A stretch of 64,000 bases of DNA from Streptomyces nigrescens (GCA_024349765.1 AP026073.1:1984001-2048000), one strand, 5' to 3'. Positions 16,610-25,723 are shown, counted from the first letter of the stretch. A program made the numbers and translations. Notes: generated by a model not told the origin, from the letters alone.

Positions 16610-19600
16610 ATGCCCGGGTTCACGCATCTGCACACCGCTTCGGGGTTCTCCCTGCGCTACGGCGCCTCCCACCCGGAGCGGCTGGCCGAGCGCGCCGCCG
16701 AACGCGGGATGGACGCCCTCGCGCTGACCGACCGGGACGGCCTCTCCGGGGCCGTACGGTTCGCCCGGGCCGCCGCGGAGGCCGGCATCCGCCCGCTCTT
16801 CGGCGCGGAACTGGCCGTCGCGGAGCACACCCCGGAGCCCTCGGCCACCACCCGCCGGCGCACCCCGGTGCGCGGCGGCGCCTTCATCGACGAGTCCGCC
16901 GCCCGCGCCGTCTTCCTGGCCCGCGACGGAGCGGCCGGCTGGGCCGCCCTGTGCCGGCTGGTCTCGGCCGCCCACGCGGGCGGCGGCGACCGGCCCGTCC
17001 TCTCCTGGAGCGACCTGGAATCCGCCGCGGACGGACTCACCGTGCTGCTCGGCCCGGACTCCGACATCGGCCGGGCGCTGGCCGCCGGCCGCCCGGACCG
17101 CGCCGCCCGGCTCGTCGCCCCCTGGCGCGAGCGGTACGGCGAGGCGCTGCGCCTGGAGGTCGTCGACCACGGCCGGCCCGGCAGCGGCCCCGGCTCCACC
17201 CGGCTGGCCGCCCGCACCCTCGGCTTCGCCGTCGACCAGGGCATCCGTGCCGTCCTGAGCAACGCGGTCCGCTACGCCGACCCCGGCCAGGGCCCGGTCG
17301 CCGACGTCCTGGACTCCGCCCGCCGCCTGGTGCCGGTGGACCCGCACCGCCCCGAGTCCTGGGACGGCGGCGAACGCTGGCTCAAGGACGCCGCCGCGAT
17401 GGGCCGCGCCGCCGAGCGGACCGCCGAGGCGGCCGGCTTCCGGCGCGGTCTGGCCCACCAACTGCTCGCCATGACCGAGCGGACCGCGGGGGAGTGCCTC
17501 GTCGACCCGCAGGACGACATCGGGCTCGGCCGGATCCACTTCCCCGAACCCCGGCTGGTCGGCGCGGAACGCCGCACCGCCGCCCGGGTGCTGCGCTCCC
17601 GCTGCGCCGCCGGCATGGTCCTGCGCGGCCACGACCGCGACCGGGTGCGCTGGGCCCGGCTGGACGACGAGCTGCGCACGATCGAACGGCTCGGCTACCC
17701 CTCGTACTTCCTGACCGTCGCCCAGGTCGTCGACGACATCCGGCAGCGCGGCATCCGCGTCGCGGCCCGCGGATCCGGCGCCGGGTCCCTGGTCAACCAC
17801 CTCCTCGGCATCGCGCACGCCGACCCGGTCGAACACGGGCTGTTGATGGAGCGCTTCCTGTCCGAGCGGCGGGCCGCGCTGCCGGACATCGACATCGACG
17901 TGGAGTCCGCCCGCCGGCTGGAGGTCTACCGCGCGATCTTCGACCGCTTCGGCGCCGAGCGGGTCGCCACGGTCTCCATGCCCGAGACCTACCGCGTCCG
18001 GCACGCCGTACGGGACGTGGGTGCCGCGCTGGGCATGGACCCGGCGCGGGTCGACCAACTCGCCAAGGCGTTCCCGCACATCCGCGCCCGCGACGCCCGG
18101 GCCGCGCTGACCGAGCTGCCGGAGCTGCGCGGGGTCCGGGAGGCCGGCGGCGAACGGCTGTGGGAGCTGGTCGAGGCGCTGGACGCGCTGCCCCGCGGCA
18201 TCGCCATGCACCCGTGCGGGGTGCTGCTCTCCGACGCCACGCTGCTGGACCGCACACCCGTCGTGCCGACCAGTGGCGAGGGCTTCGCGATGTCCCAGTT
18301 CGACAAGGACGACGTGGAGGAGATGGGGCTGCTCAAACTCGACGTGCTGGGCGTCCGCATGCAGTCCGCGATGGCGCACGCGGTCGCCGAGATCGGCCGG
18401 GCCACCGGCCGCCGGCTCGACCTCGACGACCCCGCACAGGTGCCGCCCGGCGACGCGGCGACCTACGACCTGATCCGCTCGACCGAGACGCTCGGCTGCT
18501 TCCAGATCGAGTCGCCGGGCCAGCGCGATCTGATCGGCCGGCTGCAGCCCGACACCTTCCACGACCTGGTCGTCGACATCTCGCTGTTCCGTCCGGGCCC
18601 GGTCGCCGCCGACATGGTCCGGCCCTTCATCGAGGCCCGGCACGGCCGCAAACCGGTCCGCTACCCGCACCCGGACCTGACGGAGCCGCTGCGCGAGACC
18701 TACGGCGTGGTGGTCTTCCACGAGCAGGTCATCGAGGTGCTGCGGATCATGACCGGCTGCGCCCGGGACGAGGCGGACGAGATGCGGCGCGCCCTGTCCG
18801 AGCCGGAGCTGCAGGGCCGGGTGCGCGCCTGGTTCGCCCAGCGCGCCGAACGGCGCGGCTACGCACCCGAGGTGATCGCCCGGACCTGGGAGATCGTCGA
18901 GGCCTTCGGCTCGTACGGCTTCTGCAAGGCGCACGCGGTGGCCTTCGCGGTGCCCACCTACCAGTCCGCCTGGCTCAAGGCGCACCACCCCGCGGCCTTC
19001 TACGCCGGGCTGCTCACCCACGAGCCGGGGATGTACCCCAAGCGGCTGCTGCTCGCGGACGCCCGGCGGCGCGGGGTGCCGGTGCTGCCGCTGGACGTGA
19101 ACCGCTCGGCGGTCACCCACCGGATCGAACTGGTGTCCGGTCGGGAGGGTTCCGGGGACACCTGGGGGCTGCGGCTCGCACTCTCCGACGTCCACGGCAT
19201 GGGCGAGGCCGAGGCGCAACGGATCGCGGACGGGCAGCCCTACCACTCCCTCCAGGACCTGTGGCAGCGCGCCCGGCCGTCCCGCCCGATCGCCGAACGC
19301 CTCGCCCGGGTGGGCGCGTTGGACGCCTTCGGCGCGAACCGCCGGGACCTGCTGCTGTACGTCTCCGAGCTGCACCACCACGGACGGCAGGCGACCGGCG
19401 GCCAGTTGTCGCTGGACACGGACCTGGAGGAGCGGCGGGCCGACCCCGTCGAGCCCGCGGGACTGCCCGACCTCGGCGACGTCGAACGGCTCAGCGCCGA
19501 GCTGGGCGTCCTCGGCATGGACGCCTCCCGCCATCTGATGGCCGACCACCGGGAGTTCCTGACCGAACTGGGCGCGCTGCCGGCCCGGCTGCTGCGCAAC

Positions 19601-20155
19601 GCCAGGAACGGCGAGACGGTGCTGGTCGCCGGGGCCAAGGCGGCCACCCAGACCCCGCCGATCCGCTCCGGTCGCCGGGTCATCTTCACCACCCTCGACG
19701 ACAGCACCGGCCTGGTCGACTGCGCCTTCTTCGACGACAGTCACGAGGCCTGTGCCCACACGGTCTTCCACTCCTGGCTGCTGCTGGTCCGCGGCACGGT
19801 CCAGCGGCGCGGGCCGCGCAGCCTCAGCGTGGTGGGCAGCGCCGCCTGGAACCTCGCCGAACTGGCCGAACTCCGCCGCGAGGGCGGCCTGGAGGCGGTC
19901 GCCGCCCGGCTCGCCGCGGAGCCGGACCGGCCCACGGCCGGACAGGACGCGGCGGCCGGTGCGGGCCCCGGCGAAGAGCCCACAGAGGGCCCCGCCGAGG
20001 GGACGGAGCCCGAACCGGCCGGCACCGGACCGGGCCGCACCATCCGGCTGGAGACCGGCTACGAGATGCACCCGTGGGCCGACCTCCAGCCCCCGGGTGA
20101 ACGCGCCGCCACCGGGCGGAAGTTGTGGCACGCGAGTCCCGGGAGCGCGGGATGA
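16610..20155 (+). CDS. dnaE2: Error-prone DNA polymerase III alpha subunit DnaE2
   Basis: A 1181-residue C-family polymerase used in damage-induced mutagenesis. The N-terminal PHP domain starts FTHLHTASGFSLRYGAS, and the polymerase active site contains PDIDIDVES (catalytic aspartates) and LLKLDVLG. A helix-hairpin-helix part and a C-terminal OB fold (RRVIFTTLDDSTGLVDCAFFDD) follow. The length and the shortened PHP domain fit DnaE2 better than the replicative DnaE1. ATG 16610 follows AGGAGG by 5 bp. The stop overlaps the ATG of the Y-family gene by 4 bp, so the two are translated together. An SOS box lies upstream. The last ~60 residues are a low-complexity Gly/Glu/Pro stretch before the end. 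Confidence 0.95.
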   Translation: MPGFTHLHTASGFSLRYGASHPERLAERAAERGMDALALTDRDGLSGAVRFARAAAEAGIRPLFGAELAVAEHTPEPSATTRRRTPVRGGAFIDESAARAVFLARDGAAGWAALCRLVSAAHAGGGDRPVLSWSDLESAADGLTVLLGPDSDIGRALAAGRPDRAARLVAPWRERYGEALRLEVVDHGRPGSGPGSTRLAARTLGFAVDQGIRAVLSNAVRYADPGQGPVADVLDSARRLVPVDPHRPESWDGGERWLKDAAAMGRAAERTAEAAGFRRGLAHQLLAMTERTAGECLVDPQDDIGLGRIHFPEPRLVGAERRTAARVLRSRCAAGMVLRGHDRDRVRWARLDDELRTIERLGYPSYFLTVAQVVDDIRQRGIRVAARGSGAGSLVNHLLGIAHADPVEHGLLMERFLSERRAALPDIDIDVESARRLEVYRAIFDRFGAERVATVSMPETYRVRHAVRDVGAALGMDPARVDQLAKAFPHIRARDARAALTELPELRGVREAGGERLWELVEALDALPRGIAMHPCGVLLSDATLLDRTPVVPTSGEGFAMSQFDKDDVEEMGLLKLDVLGVRMQSAMAHAVAEIGRATGRRLDLDDPAQVPPGDAATYDLIRSTETLGCFQIESPGQRDLIGRLQPDTFHDLVVDISLFRPGPVAADMVRPFIEARHGRKPVRYPHPDLTEPLRETYGVVVFHEQVIEVLRIMTGCARDEADEMRRALSEPELQGRVRAWFAQRAERRGYAPEVIARTWEIVEAFGSYGFCKAHAVAFAVPTYQSAWLKAHHPAAFYAGLLTHEPGMYPKRLLLADARRRGVPVLPLDVNRSAVTHRIELVSGREGSGDTWGLRLALSDVHGMGEAEAQRIADGQPYHSLQDLWQRARPSRPIAERLARVGALDAFGANRRDLLLYVSELHHHGRQATGGQLSLDTDLEERRADPVEPAGLPDLGDVERLSAELGVLGMDASRHLMADHREFLTELGALPARLLRNARNGETVLVAGAKAATQTPPIRSGRRVIFTTLDDSTGLVDCAFFDDSHEACAHTVFHSWLLLVRGTVQRRGPRSLSVVGSAAWNLAELAELRREGGLEAVAARLAAEPDRPTAGQDAAAGAGPGEEPTEGPAEGTEPEPAGTGPGRTIRLETGYEMHPWADLQPPGERAATGRKLWHASPGSAG

Positions 20156-21258
20156 CCTTCGGCAGAAGCACCACGCCGCCGCAGCCCCCGGGCGCCGCGC
20201 AGCCGCCCGGCATGCTCCACGTCCGCTTCCGCAACGCCCACGACACCCCCGTGAGCGCCGGGCAGTTCGAGCAACTCCTCGGCCTGCTGGCGCAGTTCAC
20301 GCCGACGGTTGAGGCGCTGCCGCCGGACGCCGCGCTGGCGGACGTCCGCGGTGCGCTGCGCTACTTCGACCGCGACGCGGCGGGCATCGCCGAGCTGATC
20401 CGGCTGCGCGCACTGGCCTGGCACGGCGTGCGGTGCACGATCGGGATCGGCGCCAACCCGCTGCTCGCCCGGATGGCGGCGCAGGCCGCGGCGCCCGGCG
20501 GGATCCGGAGCGTCCCCGACGAGGCCGAGGCCGTCACCGCCTTCCTCGACCGCCGGCCCGCCTCCGCGCTGCACGGCGTCGGCCCGGCGACCGCCCGCGC
20601 GCTCTCCGCGTACGGACTCGACAGCGTCGGCCGGATCGCCGCCGCACCGCCCGGGACCCTGCAGCGGATCCTCGGCGCCCGGACCGGCCGGGTCGTCCAC
20701 GAACGGGCCCGCGGTATCGATCCGACGCCGGTGGTGCCCAATGCCGCCGCCCGCTCGATGGGCGCCGAACACCGCTTCCGCCACGACGAGTTGGACCCGG
20801 ACCGGCGCCGCCGGGCGCTGCTCTCGCTCGCCGACGACCTGGGCGCCCGGCTGCGCACGACCGGGCAGGTGGCCCGCGCGCTCACCCTCACCGTCCGCTA
20901 CACCGACCGCTCCACGACGACCCGCACCCGCCGGCTCGCCGAACCGACCGCACACGGCCCGGCGCTGACCGAGGCGGCCTACGCGCTGCACGCCGCGCTC
21001 GGGCTGCAGCGGGCCCGGGTGCGGTCCGTGGCGCTGCGGGCCGAGGACCTGTGCCGCGCCGAACTCGCCGCGCGGCAGCTGAGCTTCGACCCGTCCGACG
21101 ACAAGGCCCACCGCATCGAGGCGGCCGCCGACCGGGCCCGGGCCCGCTTCGGCGCCGGCGCCGTACGCCCCGCGGCGACCCTCGGCGGAGCCGCCCGCCG
21201 CACACCCCCGCCCGGGCACGGCGCCAAGCCCCCCGGCCCGGGCGCCGGCCGGCACTGA
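20152..21258 (+). CDS. Catalytically degenerate Y-family polymerase homologue (ImuB-like)
   Basis: A 368-residue DinB/ImuB-family protein. The fold is recognisable: a palm-like start (GMLHVRFRNAH, residues 20-30), IGIGANPLLARMAA, ALHGVGPATARALSAYGLDSVGRIA (helix-hairpin-helix) and a little-finger region with SMGAEHRF. Both catalytic sites are altered: the first strand lacks the Asp of the usual D-x-D-x-F, and the normal S-x-D-E is replaced by ADVRGALRYF (63-72). It should therefore be inactive as a polymerase, as described for ImuB, which bridges DnaE2 and the sliding clamp. It overlaps dnaE2 by ATGA. No ImuA/ImuA' gene is adjacent. It is shorter than usual ImuB proteins (about 500). Confidence 0.85.
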   Translation: MTFGRSTTPPQPPGAAQPPGMLHVRFRNAHDTPVSAGQFEQLLGLLAQFTPTVEALPPDAALADVRGALRYFDRDAAGIAELIRLRALAWHGVRCTIGIGANPLLARMAAQAAAPGGIRSVPDEAEAVTAFLDRRPASALHGVGPATARALSAYGLDSVGRIAAAPPGTLQRILGARTGRVVHERARGIDPTPVVPNAAARSMGAEHRFRHDELDPDRRRRALLSLADDLGARLRTTGQVARALTLTVRYTDRSTTTRTRRLAEPTAHGPALTEAAYALHAALGLQRARVRSVALRAEDLCRAELAARQLSFDPSDDKAHRIEAAADRARARFGAGAVRPAATLGGAARRTPPPGHGAKPPGPGAGRH

Positions 21259-21271
21259 GCCCACGGGCCCG

Positions 21272-21292
21272 GGACGGTCCGAAGGACCGTCC
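21272..21292. terminator. Convergent hairpin terminator
   Basis: GGACGGTCC (21272-21280), loop GAA, GGACCGTCC (21284-21292). It lies between the convergent Y-family and PPOX genes and touches the stop codon of the latter. Confidence 0.75.
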
Positions 21293-21987
21293 TAGCCGTA
21301 GAGCCGCTCGGCGTACCGCGGGCCGTAGTGCTCCTCCAGCTCCGCCAGCGTCTTGTCCTGGGCCTCGACGCCCCTGACGATCCGCGCCCGCGAGGGCACC
21401 GCATCCGGCTCCCAGGTCTCCGGCCGCCACAACTCCGAGCGCAGGAACGCCTTGGAGCAGTGGTAGAAGACCTCCTCGATCTCCACCAGCAGTGCCAGCC
21501 GCGGGCGGTTGCCCTTGACGAGGAGCCGGTCGAAGAACGGGGCGTCCCGCAGCAGCCGGGCGCGGCCGTTGATCCGCAGGGTGTCGCCGCGCCCCGGGAG
21601 GACGTAGTTCAGCCCGACGTGCGGATTGGCGAGGACGTTCACGAAGCCGTCCATGCGCTTGTTGCCGGGGCGGTCGGGGATGACGAGGGTGGTGTCGTCC
21701 AGGACGAGGGTGAAACCCGCCGGGTCGCCCTTGGGCGAGACGTCGCACCGGCCCTCGGCGTCCGAGGTGGCTATCACGCAGAACGGTGAGCGGGCCAGCC
21801 ACTGGCGGTCGAGGTCGTGCAGCCGGTGGCGGGTCTTGTTGGCGGCGTGGGAATTCGGGTGGCCCATCAGCTCCCGCAGCTCCGCCTCCGACGAGATCTC
21901 CGCGATGCCCGTCAGGTCCGCCGTTCCCGCGCCGTCCGCCGCCCCCGCGCCGCCCGCCGTTCTCGCACCGTCCGCCGTCGTCTCCAT
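21292..21987 (-). CDS. PPOX-class FMN-binding oxidoreductase (MSMEG_1061-like)
   Basis: A 231-residue split-barrel flavoprotein of the pyridoxamine-phosphate-oxidase superfamily. Family features include FCVIATSDAEGRCDVSPKGD (flavin-binding strand), LVIPDRPGNKRMDGFVNVL and GLNYVLPGRGDTLRINGRARL. The C-terminal EEVFYHCSKAFLRSELWRP motif is characteristic of the MSMEG_1061 subgroup, whose substrates are unknown. The first ~35 residues are a low-complexity Ala/Gly/Asp/Thr leader. The ATG at 21987 is supported by GGAGGGGAG upstream. Confidence 0.87.
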   Translation of the reverse strand: METTADGARTAGGAGAADGAGTADLTGIAEISSEAELRELMGHPNSHAANKTRHRLHDLDRQWLARSPFCVIATSDAEGRCDVSPKGDPAGFTLVLDDTTLVIPDRPGNKRMDGFVNVLANPHVGLNYVLPGRGDTLRINGRARLLRDAPFFDRLLVKGNRPRLALLVEIEEVFYHCSKAFLRSELWRPETWEPDAVPSRARIVRGVEAQDKTLAELEEHYGPRYAERLYG

Positions 21988-22312
21988 GGGTGTCTCCCCT
22001 CCGTCACCTGCCTGGTCAACGCGGTATCGACGGTACGCGACGGGTCCGACAACCGGCCCGGACCGGGCGCATGAGTGAGGTATCCGACACGGCGGGCGCG
22101 GCGGCACGGAACGGAAGGTTCGACCCCCGTGCGTCCAGTGGAGGTTGTGTGCGTTTTCCTTCACCGTCACACGACTGGTCCTTCTTGCTTACCCGGCCGT
22201 AACTTACTTGCCAGTCAACTGCGTTGGCCCTTGCGATCCGGATCGCAGGTGAACGGCTCACCGAGTACTTCGGAGTCCCTCACCCCCTCACACCCCCCGC
22301 AAGGAGCCTCGT
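21988..22312. other. Divergent promoter region of PPOX and lipase genes
   Basis: 325 bp without a supported gene. Around 22189-22220 a group of short dyad-like elements (TTACCCGGCCGTAA, then ACTTACTTGCCAGTCAACT) stands out as AT-richer than the surroundings and may be the lipase control region. A GGTTCGA at about 22115 is not part of a tRNA. Confidence 0.4.
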
Positions 22313-23167
22313 ATGAAGCTGCGCTGGTCCCGAACGCTCATCCTGCTGCCCGCCCTCGCCCTCGCCCTCGGATTCGCCTCCGCTCCCGCCGCCGCTGCCG
22401 ACGCCCCCACCGTCCGCAGCGGCTGGAACGACTTCTCCTGCAAGCCCTCCGCCGCCCACCCGCGGCCGGTGGTCCTGGTGCACGGCACGCTCGGCAACTC
22501 CGTGGACAACTGGCTCGGTCTCGCGCCCTACTTGGTGGCCCGCGGCTACTGCGTCTTCTCCCTGGACTACGGCCAGCTCCCCGGCGTGCCGCTCTTCCAC
22601 GGCCTGGGTCCGATCGACGCCTCCGCCGGGCAGCTCGCCACTTACGTCGACCGGGTGCTCGCCGCCACCGGGACGGACAAGGTGGACCTCGTCGGCCACT
22701 CGCAGGGCGGCATGATGGCGCGGGTCTACCTGAAGTTCCACGGTGGCGCCGGCAAGGTGAACGCGCTGGTCGGGCTGGCTCCCGACAACCACGGCACCGA
22801 TCTCGACGGCCTGACCCGCCTGCTGGACCACTTCCCCGGTGCCAAGCAGTACCTGAGCAAGCTGACCCCGGGGCTGACCGACCAGATCGTCGGCTCGGAC
22901 GTGCTCAACCGCCTCAACGCGGGCGGCGACACCGTTCCCGGGGTGCACTACACCGTGATCGCCACCAAGTACGACGAGGTCGTCACGCCCTACCGGAGCG
23001 GCTACCTGGACGGGCCCGACGTGCACAACGTCCTGCTCCAGGACCTGTGCCCGGTCGACCTCTCCGAGCACGTCGCCATCGGGATCGCCGACCCCGTGGC
23101 CTTCCACGAGACGGCCAACGCCCTCGACCCGGCCCACGCCACCCGGACCACCTGCCTCAACGGCTGA
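22313..23167 (+). CDS. Secreted lipase/esterase (alpha/beta hydrolase, EstA-like)
   Basis: A 284-residue secreted serine hydrolase. Sec signal peptide to about residue 29 (LLPALALALGFASAPAAAAD). The oxyanion region is VVLVHGT (53-59), the nucleophile elbow GHSQGG carries Ser130, and the later VIATKYDEVVTP supplies the acid; His in LCPVDLSEHVAIG completes the triad. Two cysteine pairs (Cys43-Cys80 and Cys near the end) fit the actinobacterial triacylglycerol lipase family. The ATG at 22313 follows AAGGAG. It probably acts on extracellular acyl esters. A terminator follows directly. Confidence 0.92.
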   Translation: MKLRWSRTLILLPALALALGFASAPAAAADAPTVRSGWNDFSCKPSAAHPRPVVLVHGTLGNSVDNWLGLAPYLVARGYCVFSLDYGQLPGVPLFHGLGPIDASAGQLATYVDRVLAATGTDKVDLVGHSQGGMMARVYLKFHGGAGKVNALVGLAPDNHGTDLDGLTRLLDHFPGAKQYLSKLTPGLTDQIVGSDVLNRLNAGGDTVPGVHYTVIATKYDEVVTPYRSGYLDGPDVHNVLLQDLCPVDLSEHVAIGIADPVAFHETANALDPAHATRTTCLNG

Positions 23168-23174
23168 CGACGGC

Positions 23175-23210
23175 CGGCCCGGCCCCCGCTCCCGCGCGGG
23201 GGCCGGGCCG
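23175..23210 (+). terminator. Hairpin terminator after the lipase
   Basis: Perfect 14-bp arms (23175-23188 and 23197-23210) with an 8-nt loop, 8 bp after the stop. Confidence 0.8.
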
Positions 23211-23236
23211 TATACCTTCCCCGAAGGCGCGCGGTC

Positions 23237-23824
23237 TCAGCCCGCGGTCAGCAGGGCGTCGGTGCACTGCTCGGCCAGCTCCTCGGCGTGCGCGGGCAGC
23301 GGCTCCCCGCCGCGCAGATGGCGGCGCACCAGGGACAGCGGCAGGTCGACGACGGCGAGCGACACCCGCTCCAGGCCCAGCTCGCCGTGCAGCCCCAGCG
23401 CGCCCGCGAGCGCCGCCACCGCCGCCCGGACCCGCATGTTCCCCTCGTCCGCGCGGCGCAGCTGCTCCTCCGGCCAGTCGTCCCGGCCGAACTCGTGCGC
23501 CCCGTAGAGGAGCAGTGCGGCCTCCTGGGGGTGCGTACGGCTCCACGCGACCACGTGCCGGGAGGCCGCCCGGCCTCCGGCGCGCGGCCCGTCCCCCGAG
23601 CGCAGGGCCGCGAAATAGCCCTCCTGGAAGCCCTCGACGGTGCGCAGCCACACCTCGGCGAGGAGTGCCGGGCGGCCGGCGAAACGGTGGTACAGCGAGC
23701 CGCTGGGGGCGCCGACGGCCTGGGCGACCGCGGACATGGTGACGCCCGAGGGGCCGTGCTCGGCGGCCAGCCGTACGGCGGCGTCGAGGAGCTGCGAGAT
23801 CTCGAAACGGGGTGGCCTGGCCAT
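23237..23824 (-). CDS. TetR/AcrR-family transcriptional regulator
   Basis: A 195-residue repressor. The N-terminal DNA-binding part reads EISQLLDAAVRLAAEHGPSGVTMSAVAQAVGAPSGSLYHRF (helix-turn-helix about 25-50); the rest is helical and would bind an unknown ligand. It is divergent from an SRPBCC-like gene, with two palindromes in the 117-bp gap that are probable operators. Confidence 0.88.
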   Translation of the reverse strand: MARPPRFEISQLLDAAVRLAAEHGPSGVTMSAVAQAVGAPSGSLYHRFAGRPALLAEVWLRTVEGFQEGYFAALRSGDGPRAGGRAASRHVVAWSRTHPQEAALLLYGAHEFGRDDWPEEQLRRADEGNMRVRAAVAALAGALGLHGELGLERVSLAVVDLPLSLVRRHLRGGEPLPAHAEELAEQCTDALLTAG

Positions 23825-23839
23825 GTTCTAGAGGGTACT

Positions 23840-23868
23840 CTCCATATTAATTGGAGGGGGTCCTCCAA
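23840..23868. promoter_or_regulatory. Two overlapping palindromes in a TetR control region
   Basis: CTCCA-TATTAAT-TGGAG (23840-23856) overlaps TTGGAGG-GGGT-CCTCCAA (23851-23868); both have perfect arms and share the TTGGAG half. The AT core of the first is unusual for this DNA and may hold a -10 element. They are 16 bp upstream of the TetR start, which suits autorepression. Confidence 0.6.
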
Positions 23869-23941
23869 AACCTGTTCGCCCTGCGCTGTGCCCGCGTCGC
23901 CCCGTGGACCGGCGCCCCACGCCTCACGGAAAGGCCGTCCG

Positions 23942-24424
23942 ATGGGTGTCTACAACGTGCACGAGCGGGTGCTCCCCGTCCCCGACGCCGAGGCCGGCCT
24001 GCTGATCGACGGCCTGTCCGGCACCGGCGACCGGCTCTGGCCGGGCCGCGACTGGGCCCCGATGGTGCTCGACGGCCCGCTCGCGACGGGCGCCGCCGGC
24101 GGCCACGGCCCGGTCCGCTACACCGTCGCCGCCTACGTCCCGGGCCGCTGGGTCCGCTTCACCTTCACCGGCCCGCGGGGCTTCGACGGCTTCCACGAGT
24201 ACACCGTCCACCCGCTCGGACCCGACCGCACGCTGCTGCGCCACACCCTCGCCATGCGCGCCCGCGGCCCGGCCCGGCTCAGCTGGCCGCTGGCCTTCCG
24301 CCTCCTCCACGACGCGGCCCTGGAGGACAGCCTGGACCGCGCCGAACGCGCCTGTACCGGCCGCGTCGCCCGGCCCGCCCGCTGGAGCCGCTCCGTCCGC
24401 CTGCTGCGCCGCCTCGTCCGCTGA
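23942..24424 (+). CDS. SRPBCC-fold protein
   Basis: A 160-residue soluble protein with the START/SRPBCC pattern: VYNVHERVLPVPDAEAGLLIDGL, then GPVRYTVAAYVPGRWVRFTFTGPRGFDGFHEYTVHPLG with alternating strands, and a long C-terminal helix (DAALEDSLDRAERA). Such proteins bind hydrophobic ligands in a deep pocket. The ATG at 23942 was chosen by homology start and by an AGGCCG-type weak site; the frame is open upstream over the TetR gene. Its divergent TetR neighbour probably controls it. Confidence 0.82.
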   Translation: MGVYNVHERVLPVPDAEAGLLIDGLSGTGDRLWPGRDWAPMVLDGPLATGAAGGHGPVRYTVAAYVPGRWVRFTFTGPRGFDGFHEYTVHPLGPDRTLLRHTLAMRARGPARLSWPLAFRLLHDAALEDSLDRAERACTGRVARPARWSRSVRLLRRLVR

Positions 24425-24430
24425 GCGCCC

Positions 24431-25723
24431 TCACCGCCCGCGGGCCCGCGCCCGGCGCAGCGTCAGGAAACCGAGCGCGGCACCGGCGAGGACCACCGGG
24501 ATCACCAGCAGCCGGCCGGAGAAGACGAGGACCGCGGCCGTCAGCACGGCGCTCGCGCCCACGCCGCACCACAGGGGAGTGCGACGCGGCAGCAGCACCA
24601 GTGCGGCGGCCAGACCGGCGAGGGTCACCGCCGCCAGACAGGTGGCGGTGGCCCGCATCAGCACGTCCAGATCGGCGTTCCCGGCGCCGGCCACCACGCC
24701 CAGGCCGACGGCCGCCGTCCCCAGCACCGCCAGCGAACGCCGCGGCACCTGCCCCGGCGCGCCCCCCTTGGCCAGCCAGCGCGGCGCCGCCCCGTCCCGG
24801 CCGAGCGCGGCCCCGAGCCGGGAGGCCCCGGCCAGATACGCATTGACCGCCCCGAAGGTCAGGAAGAGCGCCGCCGCGGCGGCCACCGGACGGGCCGCGG
24901 AGCCCACGCCGCGGGCCAGCAGCTCGGTCAGCGGGGTGTCGGTCCGGGCCGCGTCCGGCCCCAGCGCCCCGATCGTGGTCCCCGCGAGCCCGAGATACAG
25001 CACCGTGATCACGGCCAGCGTACGGCGCGTCACCCGCGGCAGATCCCGTACCGGATCGGCGAATTCGCCCGCCAGATGGCTGGCGGCCTCCCATCCGGCG
25101 AACGCGAAGAACAGCACCGAGGCCGCGGACCCGACGGACGCCCAGCCACCCGGCAGGAACGGGGTGAAATTCGCGGCCGACACCTGAGGGGCGGCCGCGA
25201 CCACGGCGCACAACAGCACCGCCGCCAGCAGACCGCCGAGCAGCAGCTGCACCCGGCCCGACATCCGCAGCCCCACCGCGTTGGAGGCCAGCGAACCGGC
25301 CAGCACCACCCCGGCGACGCAGGCCGCACCGGCCTCGCCCCAGCCGACCGCGCCGGCCACGTACTTCCCGCCGATCCACGCCGCCGCGACCACGCCGATC
25401 GGCACCGCCCCGTAGAACCACCAGCCCACCACGGCCGCGGCCCGCGGACCGATCGCCCGGTGGACGTACGTCGCGACGCCCCCGCCGTCCGGGAACCGCG
25501 CGCCGAGCGCCGCGAACGACGCGGCCACCGGCACGCACATGGCCAGCAGCACCACCCAGGCCAGGAGCGAGGCCGGGCCGGCCGCCGCGGCGGCCAGCGA
25601 CGGCAGGGTCAGCACGCCGGGGCCGAGCACCGCACCGGCGCACAACGCGGTACCGCCGCCGATGCCGAGCCGCCGAACATCCGAGCGTGTCGAAGCAGGA
25701 AGAGAAGTCTGTTGTGCGGTCAC
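24431..25723 (-). CDS. APC-superfamily amino-acid permease
   Basis: A 430-residue membrane transporter with about 12 helices. The start LGIGGGTALCAGAVLGPGVLTLPSLA carries the substrate-binding glycine motif of helix 1 of the APC fold, and FFAFAGWEAASHLAGEFADPVRDLPR matches helix 6 and the following loop. It resembles the YjeH-type methionine/branched-chain exporters. It is divergent from an Lrp-family regulator 71 bp away, a pairing typical for amino-acid export. Confidence 0.9.
   Translation of the reverse strand: MTAQQTSLPASTRSDVRRLGIGGGTALCAGAVLGPGVLTLPSLAAAAAGPASLLAWVVLLAMCVPVAASFAALGARFPDGGGVATYVHRAIGPRAAAVVGWWFYGAVPIGVVAAAWIGGKYVAGAVGWGEAGAACVAGVVLAGSLASNAVGLRMSGRVQLLLGGLLAAVLLCAVVAAAPQVSAANFTPFLPGGWASVGSAASVLFFAFAGWEAASHLAGEFADPVRDLPRVTRRTLAVITVLYLGLAGTTIGALGPDAARTDTPLTELLARGVGSAARPVAAAAALFLTFGAVNAYLAGASRLGAALGRDGAAPRWLAKGGAPGQVPRRSLAVLGTAAVGLGVVAGAGNADLDVLMRATATCLAAVTLAGLAAALVLLPRRTPLWCGVGASAVLTAAVLVFSGRLLVIPVVLAGAALGFLTLRRARARGR

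Noticed and set aside
16301-20131. A 1276-codon open frame on the minus strand
   Set aside because: It is the antisense of dnaE2. High GC at third codon positions keeps this frame open; it has no recognisable domain.
22085-22135. GGTTCGA motif suggesting a tRNA T-arm
   Set aside because: No matching acceptor stem, anticodon arm or D-arm can be built around it.
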